Source: Oceanimonas pelagia
Lineage (GTDB): Bacteria > Pseudomonadota > Gammaproteobacteria > Enterobacterales > Aeromonadaceae
Assembly (NCBI RefSeq): GCF_030849025.1
Contig: NZ_CP118224.1
Location: 3,394,501-3,458,500 of the forward strand
Direction: 5' to 3'
DNA: 64,000 nt
Below the pieces are notes generated by a model that worked only from the letters and a program-made list of their open reading frames with translations, was not told the origin of the DNA and did not search any database. The position numbers and the translations under genes are program-made. This document shows, one piece after another, positions 44,617 to 53,040 of this stretch. The stretch's first letter is position 1. The number at the start of each line of letters is the position of its first letter.

Positions 44617-45504
44617 TTACTCGCCCCGAATGTTGTGGTTGGCCAGGTGCTCCAGCGCCTTGACCATGCCGGAGTGATCCCAGCCGGCGCCGCCCAGGGC
44701 GTTACAGGTGTTGAACAGCTCCTGTGCGCTGGCGGTGTTGGGCAGGGCCACGCCCAGCTCGCGGGCACCGCTCAGGGCCAGGTTCAGGTCCTTCTGATGC
44801 AGGGCGATACGGAAGCCCGGGTTGAAGGTGCCTTTCACCATGCGCTCGCCGTGTACTTCCAGGATCTTGGAAGAAGCAAAGCCGCCCATCAGGGCTTCAC
44901 GCACCTTGGCCGGATCGGCACCGGCCTTGGAAGCGAATACCAGGGCTTCGGCCACGGCTTCGATGTTCAGGGCCACGATGATCTGGTTGGCCACCTTGGT
45001 GGTCTGGCCGTCGCCGTTACCGCCTACCAGGGTGATGTTCTTGCCCATGATTTCGAACAGCGGCTTGATCTTGTCGAACACGGCCTGCTCGCCGCCCACC
45101 ATGATGGTCAGGGTGGCGTTGATGGCGCCGACTTCGCCGCCGGAAACCGGGGCATCCAGGAAGTCGGCACCGGTTTCGTTTACGCGCTTGGCAATGGCCT
45201 TGGTGGCGATGGGGGAGATGGAGGACATGTCCACCACTACCTTGCCGGCAGACAGGCCTTCGGCCACGCCGTTTTCACCGAACAGCACTTCCTCAACCTG
45301 AGGAGTGTCGGGCACCATGGTGATGATGACTTCGGCGGCTTCGGCCACGGCCTTGGGGTTGGCCAGGGCGATACCGTTGTCACCCAGCAGGTCGGCCGGG
45401 GCCTTGTTGTAGTGCTCGGAGAAGTACAGGGTGTGACCGGCTTTCTGCAGGTTCTGAGCCATGGGCTTGCCCATGATACCGGTACCGATGAAACCAATTT
45501 TCAT
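44617..45504 (-). CDS. glxR: 2-hydroxy-3-oxopropionate (tartronate semialdehyde) reductase
   Basis: Reduces tartronate semialdehyde to D-glycerate with NAD(P)H. 295 residues of the beta-hydroxyacid dehydrogenase family: nucleotide-binding IGFIGTGIMGKPMAQNL, substrate motif FLDAPVSGGEVGA and the catalytic Lys in GGNGDGQTTKVANQI. Third gene of the gcl operon. Confidence 0.96.
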   Translation of the reverse strand: MKIGFIGTGIMGKPMAQNLQKAGHTLYFSEHYNKAPADLLGDNGIALANPKAVAEAAEVIITMVPDTPQVEEVLFGENGVAEGLSAGKVVVDMSSISPIATKAIAKRVNETGADFLDAPVSGGEVGAINATLTIMVGGEQAVFDKIKPLFEIMGKNITLVGGNGDGQTTKVANQIIVALNIEAVAEALVFASKAGADPAKVREALMGGFASSKILEVHGERMVKGTFNPGFRIALHQKDLNLALSGARELGVALPNTASAQELFNTCNALGGAGWDHSGMVKALEHLANHNIRGE

Positions 45505-45526
45505 GTTCGTTATCCTTTTGTCTGAA

Positions 45527-45546
45527 GACGCCGGCGCACCGGCGTC
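45527..45546 (-). other. Intercistronic hairpin hyi/glxR
   Basis: GACGCCGG-CGCA-CCGGCGTC, a perfect 8-bp stem with a tetraloop between the two genes, no T-run. Confidence 0.6.
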
Positions 45547-45573
45547 GTGGAAAACCGAATTAAGTGAAAAACC

Positions 45574-46356
45574 TCAGACCACGCCGTGGGTCTTCAGCCA
45601 GCCCAGGCCGGCTTCGGTGGTGGTGGCCGGCTTGTACTCGGCACCGATCCAGCCGTCGTAGCCAATCTTGTCCAGGAAGGCGAAGATGTTGTGGTAGTTC
45701 AGCTCGCCGGTGCCCGGCTCGTGGCGGCCCGGGTTGTCGGCCAGCTGAATGTGGTTGATGATGCTCAGGTTTTTCTCGATGGTCGGGATGATGTCCCCTT
45801 CCATGATCTGCATGTGGTAGATGTCATACTGGAACGCCAGGTTGTCGGAACCGACCTTCTCGATGATCTCCAGCGCCTGCTTGGTGTTGTTCAGGAAGAA
45901 GCCGGGAATGTCGCGGGTATTGATGGCCTCGGCGATCAGCTTGATGCCGGCTTCCTTCAGTTTCTCGGCGGCGTACTTGAGGTTGGCCACGAAGGTCGCT
46001 TCCGCTTCCTCATAGGCCACGCCGGCAGGCTGAATGCCGGCCAGGCAGTTCACCTGGGTGTTGCCCAGCACCTTGGCGTAGGCAATGGCCTTGTCGACGC
46101 CGGCCTTGAATTCTTCAACCCGATCCGGGTGACAGGCGATACCGCGCTCGCCACCGTTCCAGTCACCGGCGGGCAGGTTGAACAGCACCTGGGTCAGACC
46201 GTTGGCATCCAGTTTGGCCTTGATTTCCTCAGCGGCGAAATCATAGGGAAACAGATATTCAACACCCTTGAAGCCGGCCTTGGCGGCGGCGTCGAAACGA
46301 TCCAGAAAGTCGACTTCGGTAAACAGCATCGACAGGTTGGCAGCTAATTTCGGCAT
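45574..46356 (-). CDS. hyi: Hydroxypyruvate isomerase
   Basis: Interconverts hydroxypyruvate and tartronate semialdehyde. The 260 residues form an AP-endonuclease-2-like TIM barrel: AANLSMLFTEVDFLDRF at the N-terminus, LFNLPAGDWNGGERGIACHP, and the metal/catalytic Glu residues in AEAINTRDIPGFFL and GAEYKP. It is second in the operon, 69 nt after gcl, and similar in length to E. coli Hyi (258). Confidence 0.96.
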   Translation of the reverse strand: MPKLAANLSMLFTEVDFLDRFDAAAKAGFKGVEYLFPYDFAAEEIKAKLDANGLTQVLFNLPAGDWNGGERGIACHPDRVEEFKAGVDKAIAYAKVLGNTQVNCLAGIQPAGVAYEEAEATFVANLKYAAEKLKEAGIKLIAEAINTRDIPGFFLNNTKQALEIIEKVGSDNLAFQYDIYHMQIMEGDIIPTIEKNLSIINHIQLADNPGRHEPGTGELNYHNIFAFLDKIGYDGWIGAEYKPATTTEAGLGWLKTHGVV

Positions 46357-46394
46357 TGCGATGTCCTTTGTTCAGTTGGGGGCAAAGTCAGGAC

Positions 46395-46411
46395 GGGGCC
46401 CGTCGGGCCCC
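46395..46411 (-). other. Intercistronic hairpin gcl/hyi
   Basis: GGGGCCC-GTC-GGGCCCC, a 7-bp G/C stem between gcl and hyi, no T-run. Confidence 0.6.
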
Positions 46412-46425
46412 ATCGCTGTCATCAA

Positions 46426-48201
46426 TCAGTCCAGCAGAGAGATGGCGGTGGGGGCGTCGGCACCCTTTTCGGCCAGCTCTTCGAACTCGTTGACGGCGTC
46501 GATTTCAACACCCATGGAGATGTTGGTCACACGCTCCAGAATCACTTCAACCACGACCGGCACGGAGAACTCGGCCATCAGCTTCTTGGCTTCTTCAAAG
46601 GCGGGAGCGATGTCTTCCGGCTTGAATACGCGAATGGCCTTACAGCCCAGACCTTCTACCACGGCCTTGTGATCCACACCGTACTCGCCCAGCTCCGGCG
46701 CGTTGATGTTTTCAAAGGACAGCTGTACGCAGTAGTCCATGTCGAAGCCACGCTGAGACTGACGGATCAGACCCAGGTAGGAGTTGTTCACCAGCACGTG
46801 GATGTAGGGCAGCTTGAACTGAGCACCTACCGCCAGCTCCTCGATCATGAACTGGAAGTCGTAGTCACCGGACAGGGCAACCACGTTGCGGCCCGGCTCG
46901 GCGGCGCACACACCCAGGGCGGCGGGAATGGTCCAGCCCAGGGGACCGGCCTGACCACAGTTGATCCAGTTGCGCGCCTTGTACACGTGCAGGAACTGGG
47001 CAGCAGCGATCTGGGACAGACCGATGGTGGACACATAGGTGGTGTCGCGGCCGAAGGCCTTGTTCATTTCTTCGTATACACGCTGCGGCTTCACCGGAGT
47101 GTTGTCGAAGTGGGTCTTGCGCTGCAGGGTGCGCTTGCGCTCCTGACACTCGGCAACCCAGGCGCTGCGGTCCTTCAGTTTGCCGGCAGCCTTCCACTCT
47201 TTGGCGACTTCAACGAACAGTTCCAACGCGGCCTTGGCGTCGGACACGATGCCCAGGTCCGGACCGAATACGCGGCCAATCTGAGTGGGTTCGATGTCAA
47301 CGTGAACGAATTTACGACCCTTGGTGTAAACCTCCACGGAACCGGTGTGGCGGTTGGCCCAGCGGTTACCGATACCCAGCACGAAGTCGGAAGCCAGCAG
47401 GTTGGCGTTACCGTAGCGGTGAGAGGTCTGCAGACCGCACATACCGGCCATCAGCTCGTGGTCGTCGGGAATGGTGCCCCAGCCCATCAGGGTCGGGATA
47501 ACCGGTACGTTCAGCACTTCGGCGAACTCGGTCAGCAGATCGGCAGCATCGGCGTTGATCACACCACCACCGGAAACCAGCAGCGGCTTGTCGGCGTCGT
47601 TCAGCATGGTCAGGGCTTTTTCAACCTGAATGCGGGTGGCGGCCGGCTTGTAGGGAGTCATCGGCTGGTAGGCTTCGGGATCGAATTCGATCTCGGCCAT
47701 CTGCACGTCGAAGGGCAGGTCGATCAGCACGGGGCCGGGACGGCCGGAGCGCATGATGTGGAACGCCTGCTGGAATACACCGGGAACCTGACCCGGCTCC
47801 AGTACGGTAACGGCCCACTTGGAAACCGGTTTGGCGATGGACTCGATGTCCACGGCCTGGAAGTCTTCCTTGTGCATACGGGCACGGGGGGCCTGGCCGG
47901 TGATACACAGGATCGGAATGGAGTCGGCAGAAGCAGAGTACAGACCGGTGATCATGTCGGTGCCGGCAGGGCCGGAAGTACCGATACATACACCGATGTT
48001 GCCCGGATTGGCACGGGTGTAGCCTTCGGCCATGTGCGAGGCGCCTTCAACGTGACGGGCCAGCACGTGGCTGATGGAGCCGAGACCCTTCAGCGCAGCG
48101 TAGAAGGGGTTGATGGCAGCGCCGGGAACGCCAAAGGCTTTGGTGACACCTTCCAGCTCCAGGATTTTGGCGGCCGCTTCGATTGCTTTCATTTTAGCCA
48201 T
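46426..48201 (-). CDS. gcl: Glyoxylate carboligase (tartronate-semialdehyde synthase)
   Basis: ThDP- and FAD-dependent enzyme that joins two glyoxylates to tartronate semialdehyde and CO2. The 591 residues match E. coli Gcl (593). In the ThDP family the activating Glu is normally conserved; here Val51 replaces it ([14 protein letters not shown]), the hallmark of Gcl. The C-terminal ThDP motif is [17 protein letters not shown]. First gene of gcl-hyi-glxR-ttuD, a complete glyoxylate-to-2-phosphoglycerate route for growth on C2 compounds or purine breakdown products. Confidence 0.97.
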   Translation of the reverse strand: MAKMKAIEAAAKILELEGVTKAFGVPGAAINPFYAALKGLGSISHVLARHVEGASHMAEGYTRANPGNIGVCIGTSGPAGTDMITGLYSASADSIPILCITGQAPRARMHKEDFQAVDIESIAKPVSKWAVTVLEPGQVPGVFQQAFHIMRSGRPGPVLIDLPFDVQMAEIEFDPEAYQPMTPYKPAATRIQVEKALTMLNDADKPLLVSGGGVINADAADLLTEFAEVLNVPVIPTLMGWGTIPDDHELMAGMCGLQTSHRYGNANLLASDFVLGIGNRWANRHTGSVEVYTKGRKFVHVDIEPTQIGRVFGPDLGIVSDAKAALELFVEVAKEWKAAGKLKDRSAWVAECQERKRTLQRKTHFDNTPVKPQRVYEEMNKAFGRDTTYVSTIGLSQIAAAQFLHVYKARNWINCGQAGPLGWTIPAALGVCAAEPGRNVVALSGDYDFQFMIEELAVGAQFKLPYIHVLVNNSYLGLIRQSQRGFDMDYCVQLSFENINAPELGEYGVDHKAVVEGLGCKAIRVFKPEDIAPAFEEAKKLMAEFSVPVVVEVILERVTNISMGVEIDAVNEFEELAEKGADAPTAISLLD

Positions 48202-48889
48202 GATGTGTATCCATTCATCTGAGGTGCTCTCGGCACCGTGTTGTTGTTTGTCGAAATGACGGCGGCGCGCAGACCGGTCTGGTGAGGACGCTTAACATCT
48301 ACGCAACCCATACTCTGATGATACGAAAAAAAATGTGACGATCAACAAGTTTTGGAAATGATTTTTATAATGTGGAAACGTTGTGCGGGGAGGCAGTCGG
48401 CCGATATTGCCGGGTAATGGTGGCAAGGTGTTGTTTTTCATGGCACAGAGCTCGCCTCGGCGGTCATCGGTGCCGACGGCAGGCTTTTTCTTTCCTTATT
48501 CTGGAATCGATTTCCTTCTTTTTTAAGCAAGTCGTCCGGGTCCCGGGCGGGCTGCATGCCGCGCACGGCCAAGGGGTGCAATGGGCAGTATAGTACAAAG
48601 TTGTTGTCATATTGTATTCATTTTGTCGAAGCAAAATCCGAAGGATATTGCGGCGCAATGTTAAAGGCAGAAGCCGGATCCGTTAGGCAACGGTGGCGGG
48701 CCAGGCAACCTTGCAGGGTGGAATGATCCAGCCGGAGTTGCTTATTTTGCGCTGCACAAAAAAGAGCTTGAAAAAGTTTTTTGTGCGGTGCAATAATGAC
48801 CCTGCGCGCCAAATCCGGACAAGTGGTAGTGGGTTTTGCTGGCGTGCCGGGCCGTGAAGCCCTTACTTATTCATCAGGAGACGCCAATC
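48202..48889. other. Divergent gcl/phasin intergenic region
   Basis: 688 nt without a convincing gene. The left part (48300-48380) is AT-rich and probably holds the gcl promoter, with two TGGAAA direct repeats (48353 and 48373) that might be regulator sites. The middle looks featureless. The right part holds the phasin promoter and its overlapping dyad. Confidence 0.55.
48754..48797 (+). promoter_or_regulatory. Phasin promoter with overlapping dyad (PhaR operator candidate)
   Basis: TTGAAA (48768-48773), an 18-nt spacer and AATAAT (48792-48797) form a sigma-70-like promoter. The inverted repeat GCACAAAAAA (48754-48763) / TTTTTTGTGC (48777-48786) straddles the -35, and TGC-rich half-sites resemble known PhaR targets. 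PhaR, encoded 1.4 kb away, typically represses phasin genes. Confidence 0.6.
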
Positions 48890-49519
48890 ATGTCATGGTT
48901 TGATATTGCCAAACTGCAGAAAGCGCAACAGGACCACCTCGCTCTGGCTCAGGGCCTCGGCACCAGCCTGCTGGCCGGTGCGGAAAAACTGGGTCAGCTG
49001 CAACTGAAGGCGCTGACCGAGTTCAGCACCGCCCAGTTCGATTACGCCGGCAAGCTGCTGGCGGTGCGCGATGCCAGGGGCCTGGCCGAGCTCAATCACT
49101 CCGTATTCAGCCCCAGCGCCCTGCTGGAGCGCCAGCTCGACTTCAATCGCGAACTGTTTGCCCTGCTGGCCGATGCCCAGCAGCAGCTCGGCAACTACGG
49201 CGAGCAGCAGTGGGCTGCCGGCAGCAAGCAGGTGGACGAGTGGGTAGAGCAGTTTGCCGCCCACGCGCCGGCCGGCTCCGAATCTGCCGTGAGTGCCCTC
49301 AAGCAGGTGGTGAGCCAGGCCAATGAGGCCCGTGAAGGTGCCCAGAAGGCTGCCAAGGATGCCGCCGAGATCGCCGACAAGGTAATCAAACAGGCCGCCG
49401 AGCAGTCCGAAAAGGCTGCCCGCCAGGTAGCCGAAGCCACCGAGAAGGGCATCAGCGCCGTGACCGCGGCCGCCGCCAAGAGCAGCAACAGCCGTGGTGC
49501 CGCCGCCAAGGCAAACTGA
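48890..49519 (+). CDS. phaP: Phasin-family PHA granule protein
   Basis: Amphipathic protein that coats polyhydroxyalkanoate granules. 209 residues from MSWFDIAKLQKAQQDHLALA; CAGGAGA lies about 8 nt upstream. The phasin domain (about 5-115) is helical and Leu/Ala/Gln-rich; the C-terminal half is Ala/Lys/Glu-rich coiled coil and ends in a PhaF-like Ala/Lys/Ser tail (AAAAKSSNSRGAAAKAN). The proximity of phaR supports the call. No PHA synthase gene is in the window. Confidence 0.85.
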   Translation: MSWFDIAKLQKAQQDHLALAQGLGTSLLAGAEKLGQLQLKALTEFSTAQFDYAGKLLAVRDARGLAELNHSVFSPSALLERQLDFNRELFALLADAQQQLGNYGEQQWAAGSKQVDEWVEQFAAHAPAGSESAVSALKQVVSQANEAREGAQKAAKDAAEIADKVIKQAAEQSEKAARQVAEATEKGISAVTAAAAKSSNSRGAAAKAN

Positions 49520-49555
49520 GACCAATACCAATAAACAGAGCTGTTATCTCGTTTG

Positions 49556-49585
49556 GACGGCAGGGGGAAACCCCGCCGTCTTTTT
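49556..49585 (+). terminator. Terminator of the phasin gene
   Basis: GACGGC..GGGG-GAAA-CCCC-GCCGTC hairpin followed by TTTTT. Confidence 0.88.
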
Positions 49586-49656
49586 CTGTTTTAGGGGCCG
49601 GCCGGGCGCTTCTGTTATGATGGGCGGGTTTCCAGTCACGAATAACAGGACAATCA

Positions 49657-50139
49657 ATGCAAATCGCAAACGATACCGTGGTGCAGTTCAACTACACCCT
49701 GAAAGACGAACAGGGTGAGGTGATGGACACCAACGAGGGCAAGGCCCCCCTGGCCTATCTGCACGGCCACAACAACATGCTGGAAGGGCTGGAAAAGGCA
49801 CTGGACGGCAAGAACGCAGGCGACCGTTTCAGCGTGACCCTGGCGCCGGCCGACGCCTATGGCGAGCGGGACGAGACCCTGATCCAGCGGGTGTCGGTTC
49901 GTCATCTGCAGGGCGCCAAGCGCTGGGAGCCGGGCATGGTGGCCGTGGTGCACACCGAGAACGGCCCGCGCCAGGTGGTGGTGGTGAAGGTGGGTCGCTT
50001 TATGGCCGACGTGGATCTCAACCACCTGCTGGCCGGTCGTACCCTGACCTTTGATCTGGACGTGGTATCGGTGCGCGCCGCCACCGCCGAAGAGCTGGAG
50101 CACGGCCACGCCCACGGCGAAGGCGGCCATCAGCACTGA
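49657..50139 (+). CDS. slyD: FKBP-type peptidyl-prolyl isomerase, SlyD-like
   Basis: 160-residue prolyl isomerase/chaperone with an FKBP domain split by the insert-in-flap domain (about 70-130). N-terminal QFNYTLKDEQGEVMDTNEG and LAYLHGHNNMLEGLEKALDG are typical. The tail is short and His-rich (HGHAHGEGGHQH), suggesting modest nickel binding compared with the long metal-binding tail of E. coli SlyD. Confidence 0.93.
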   Translation: MQIANDTVVQFNYTLKDEQGEVMDTNEGKAPLAYLHGHNNMLEGLEKALDGKNAGDRFSVTLAPADAYGERDETLIQRVSVRHLQGAKRWEPGMVAVVHTENGPRQVVVVKVGRFMADVDLNHLLAGRTLTFDLDVVSVRAATAEELEHGHAHGEGGHQH

Positions 50140-50197
50140 GTGAGTCACGCCGCGAAGCAGCAGCGCGATTTGACCGGCGAAAAGATGTGACAAGAGA

Positions 50198-50230
50198 GAC
50201 GGCGGAGAATTATTCCTCGCCGTCTTTTTT
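50198..50230 (+). terminator. slyD terminator overlapping the 3' end of phaR
   Basis: GACGGCGGAG / CTCGCCGTC stem with an AT-rich loop and six T. The stop codon and last codons of the convergent phaR gene (TTA at 50210-50212) lie within this hairpin. Confidence 0.85.
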
Positions 50231-50734
50231 GTCCTTGTCGTTCTGCTCCGGGCCGCCGCCCAAGCCGCCGAACAGGCCGAACATGTTCTGGGTGTTGAGA
50301 TAGAGCTGGCGGGACTGCTCCACATACTGGCGCATCATTTCCTGCATCATGGGCACCTGGCCCTGCATGAAGTCGGTCCAGGCCTTGGTGGACTGCATGC
50401 CGGCCTGGGTCTGCACCTCAATCATCGACCGAATGCTCTCGTCCAGGTAGCTGCCCAGTACCCCCTGAAAGGGGCCGTAAAAGCGAATGATGTTCTTCAG
50501 CATGTCGCTGGAGAAAATGGGATCGCCGCCGCTTTCCGCTTCCTGAATGATCTGCAGCAGAATGCTGCGGGTAATGTCTTCGCCGGTCTTGGCGTCCACC
50601 ACCTGAAAGGGCTCTTCTTCCTGCACCAGCCGGCGAATGTCGGCCAGGGTGACGTGGCTGCTGGTGTGGCTGTCGTACAGGCGGCGGTTGGGGTATTTCT
50701 TGATGGTGCGAATACTGTCCTGGGATTTTGACAT
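50210..50734 (-). CDS. phaR: PHA synthesis repressor PhaR
   Basis: 174-residue regulator that senses PHA granules and represses phasin genes. The N-terminal PHB/PHA accumulation DNA-binding domain has the signature IKKYPNRRLYDSHTSSHVTLADI; the PhaR accumulation-regulator repeat follows (SDMLKNIIRFYGPFQGVLGSYL). The tail is Met/Gln- then Gly- and acid-rich. It is convergent with slyD, and the two genes nearly share a terminator. Confidence 0.94.
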   Translation of the reverse strand: MSKSQDSIRTIKKYPNRRLYDSHTSSHVTLADIRRLVQEEEPFQVVDAKTGEDITRSILLQIIQEAESGGDPIFSSDMLKNIIRFYGPFQGVLGSYLDESIRSMIEVQTQAGMQSTKAWTDFMQGQVPMMQEMMRQYVEQSRQLYLNTQNMFGLFGGLGGGPEQNDKDKKDGEE

Positions 50735-50886
50735 GCGACACGGGCCCTGAAAAAAGTATAACGGCCAGTGTATCCCAATCGTGCAGGGCGCTCAATTTGG
50801 CGGGCCGAGCAGCCCTGTCCGGGTTTCCAGCCTGCCATGGGGGCCGTTGGCGGTGCGCTGTGGTCCGTGGCGCAAGGAGACACTGA

Positions 50887-51342
50887 CTAGGGGCGAATCT
50901 CCCTGGGCCGGACCAGTCTCAGATAGTCTTTCATGGGCAGGCTGAACAGCTCGCGGTAACTGCCGGCACTGAACACGATCTCTTGCTGCCGGGCGAGTTC
51001 GCTGTCGAGATACACCGGCATCTCATACAGGTTGCCAAAGGGAGGCAGGGCGCCCACTTCGCAGTCGGGAAACTGTTCCCGAAAGTCGTTTTCATGCAGC
51101 AGGGTGGCTTGCTGCACCGCCAGGGAACGGGCCAGGTTGCGAGGATGGATGATCCTGGGGGCGGGCACGACCACCATGGCCATTTGATCATCCAGGGTCA
51201 CGATCACGACCTTGGCCATCATCCTGCCCGGTATATGGGCCGCTTCTGCCACCTCCTGCGCGGTAAACGCCGGCGAGTGGCTGATGACCCGGTATTTGAC
51301 ACCCTGTTGATCCAGATATTGCTGCAATCGTTGAGCCGGCAT
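50887..51342 (-). CDS. YbaK/ProX-family aminoacyl-tRNA editing domain protein
   Basis: 151-residue free-standing trans-editing-type domain. The start at 51342 (MPAQRLQQYLDQQGVKY) is chosen over longer in-frame starts, which run across the bidirectional terminator at 51423. Family landmarks are the conserved Lys in GRMMAKVVIVTL and the C-terminal GALPPFGNLYEMPVYLD. Relatives hydrolyse mischarged Cys-, Ala- or Ser-tRNA; the specificity cannot be read from the sequence. Confidence 0.88.
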   Translation of the reverse strand: MPAQRLQQYLDQQGVKYRVISHSPAFTAQEVAEAAHIPGRMMAKVVIVTLDDQMAMVVVPAPRIIHPRNLARSLAVQQATLLHENDFREQFPDCEVGALPPFGNLYEMPVYLDSELARQQEIVFSAGSYRELFSLPMKDYLRLVRPREIRP

Positions 51343-51422
51343 AATGTGGTCCCCCCCGACGAATACCGAACACCGGTTGAAGTATAGGCCATGAGTATGA
51401 AGGTGAATGGCGGCCAGGATCA

Positions 51423-51452
51423 AAAAAGGCCGGGCGTGCGCCCGGCCTTTTT
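51423..51452. terminator. Bidirectional terminator between gor and the YbaK-like gene
   Basis: Stem AAAAAGGCCGGGCG / CGCCCGGCCTTTTT with a 2-nt loop, T-rich in both directions. It serves gor on the minus strand. Confidence 0.85.
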
Positions 51453-51469
51453 GTTTATATATCAGTGAA

Positions 51470-52822
51470 TTACCGCATGGTAACGAACTCTTCCGCGGCG
51501 GTGGGGTGAATGGCCACACAGGCGTCGAAATCGGCCTTGGTGGCGCCCATCTTCACCGCCACCGCAAAGCCCTGCAGCATTTCATCCATGCCAAAGCCGA
51601 TGCCGTGAATGCCCACCACCTTTTCATCCTCGCCGGCGCACACCAGCTTCATCTTGCAGGGCTGGCGGTGCCGGGTTACGGCGGTGTACATGGCGGTAAA
51701 GGAGGAGGTGTACACCTTGACCTGGTCGTCGCCAAAGCGCGCTTTGGCTTCCGGCTCGGTCAGGCCCATGGTGCCGATGGGCGGATGGCTGAACACCACG
51801 GTGGGCACCAGCTCGTAGTCCATTTTGGCGTCGGGCTTGTTGTTGAACAGCCGTTCGGACAGCTGACGGCCGGCCTTCACCGCCACCGGGGTCAGCTCCA
51901 CGTAGCCGATGTTGTCGCCCACGGCATACACGCCCTTGGCCGAGGTGTTCTGGTACTCATCGACCCTGATGTAGCCCTTGTCGTCCAGCTCGACACCGGC
52001 GCTTTCCAGATTGAGTTGTTGAGTCAGCGGGCGGCGGCCGATGGCCCAGATCAGGCAGTCCACGGTGAGCGACTCGCCGTTTTCCAGGTGCAGGGTCAGG
52101 CTGCCGTCGGCGTGCTTTTCCACGCTTTGGGGAATGGAGTGGGTGTGCAGGGTGGGGCCGTCGGCGGCCATCACCTCCACCAGGGTGTCGGTGAGCAGCG
52201 GGTCGAAGTTGCGCAGCGGCGCGTGCTTGCGCACCAGCAGGTGGGTTTCACTGCCCAGTGAGTGCAGCACCCCGGCCAGCTCCACCGCAATGTAGCCGGC
52301 GCCGACTACCGCCACCCGCCTGGGTTGCTCGGCCAGCTCAAAGAAGCCGTTGGAGTCGATGCCGTGCTCGGCGCCGGGAATGTTGGGAATAATGGGCTCG
52401 CCGCCGGTGGCGATGAGAATATGGTCGGCGCTATATTCTTCGCCGTTCACTTCCACGGTATGGGCGTCCTTGAAGCGGGCAAAGCCCTTGATCACCGTGA
52501 CCTTGTTGTTGCCCAGCACCCGGTCGTAGGACTGGTGAATACGGCCGATGTAGGCCTGGCGGCTTTTCACCAGGGTGCTCCAGTCGTGGCCCTTGAGCTC
52601 CACGTCAAAGCCGTAGTCGGCGGCATAGAGTTTGATGGCCTCGGCCACCTGGGCGCCGTGCCACATCACCTTCTTGGGCACGCAGCCCACGTTGACGCAG
52701 GTGCCGCCCAGATCCTTGGCTTCGATCAGGGCCACTTTCTTGCCGTACATGGCCGCCCGGTTGGCGGAGGCGATGCCGCCGCTGCCGCCGCCGATGGCGA
52801 TATAGTCGAAATGCTGTGCCAT
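51470..52822 (-). CDS. gor: Glutathione reductase
   Basis: FAD/NADPH disulfide reductase that keeps glutathione reduced. The 450 residues equal the E. coli length. FAD motif [16 protein letters not shown], redox disulfide [18 protein letters not shown] motif [15 protein letters not shown] and the dimer-interface catalytic His near [11 protein letters not shown]. It is divergent from prlC; in E. coli prlC, rsmJ, rlmJ and gor are also neighbours. Confidence 0.97.
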   Translation of the reverse strand: MAQHFDYIAIGGGSGGIASANRAAMYGKKVALIEAKDLGGTCVNVGCVPKKVMWHGAQVAEAIKLYAADYGFDVELKGHDWSTLVKSRQAYIGRIHQSYDRVLGNNKVTVIKGFARFKDAHTVEVNGEEYSADHILIATGGEPIIPNIPGAEHGIDSNGFFELAEQPRRVAVVGAGYIAVELAGVLHSLGSETHLLVRKHAPLRNFDPLLTDTLVEVMAADGPTLHTHSIPQSVEKHADGSLTLHLENGESLTVDCLIWAIGRRPLTQQLNLESAGVELDDKGYIRVDEYQNTSAKGVYAVGDNIGYVELTPVAVKAGRQLSERLFNNKPDAKMDYELVPTVVFSHPPIGTMGLTEPEAKARFGDDQVKVYTSSFTAMYTAVTRHRQPCKMKLVCAGEDEKVVGIHGIGFGMDEMLQGFAVAVKMGATKADFDACVAIHPTAAEEFVTMR

Positions 52823-52946
52823 AAGTTTGCTCCGTGGGTGAAGGTTCGTTCAAAGCCGTTGAGCGATTGTACCTCAAGTGATGCCGGCAAGGGTGGTCAA
52901 CAAATCGCCGGTTCGCCGGTCAAGTGCAGGGCAGGGGCAGTAAAGG

Positions 52947-52973
52947 CTTGAACATTCTTGTCATTATCACCAT
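52947..52973 (+). promoter_or_regulatory. Sigma-32-like heat-shock promoter of prlC
   Basis: CTTGAAC (52947-52953), a 14-nt spacer and CACCAT (52968-52973) followed by GT match the sigma-32 consensus CTTGAAA-N11-16-CCCCATnT with one change in each element. E. coli prlC is also heat-shock induced. Confidence 0.65.
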
Positions 52974-53040
52974 GTTAGGGGGTATTCCCTCGGCTGCCGG
53001 AGAGCAGCACGATGGCCAAAACAACAAGAGGTAAAGGACC

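Noticed and set aside
48351-48380. IclR/AllR operator before gcl
   Set aside because: TGGAAA occurs twice as a direct repeat, but I cannot make the expected palindrome, so it is mentioned only as a possibility in the intergenic entry.
48372-48593. 73-codon open frame in the gcl/phasin intergenic region
   Set aside because: Low-quality composition, no ribosome-binding site and no family resemblance; probably chance.
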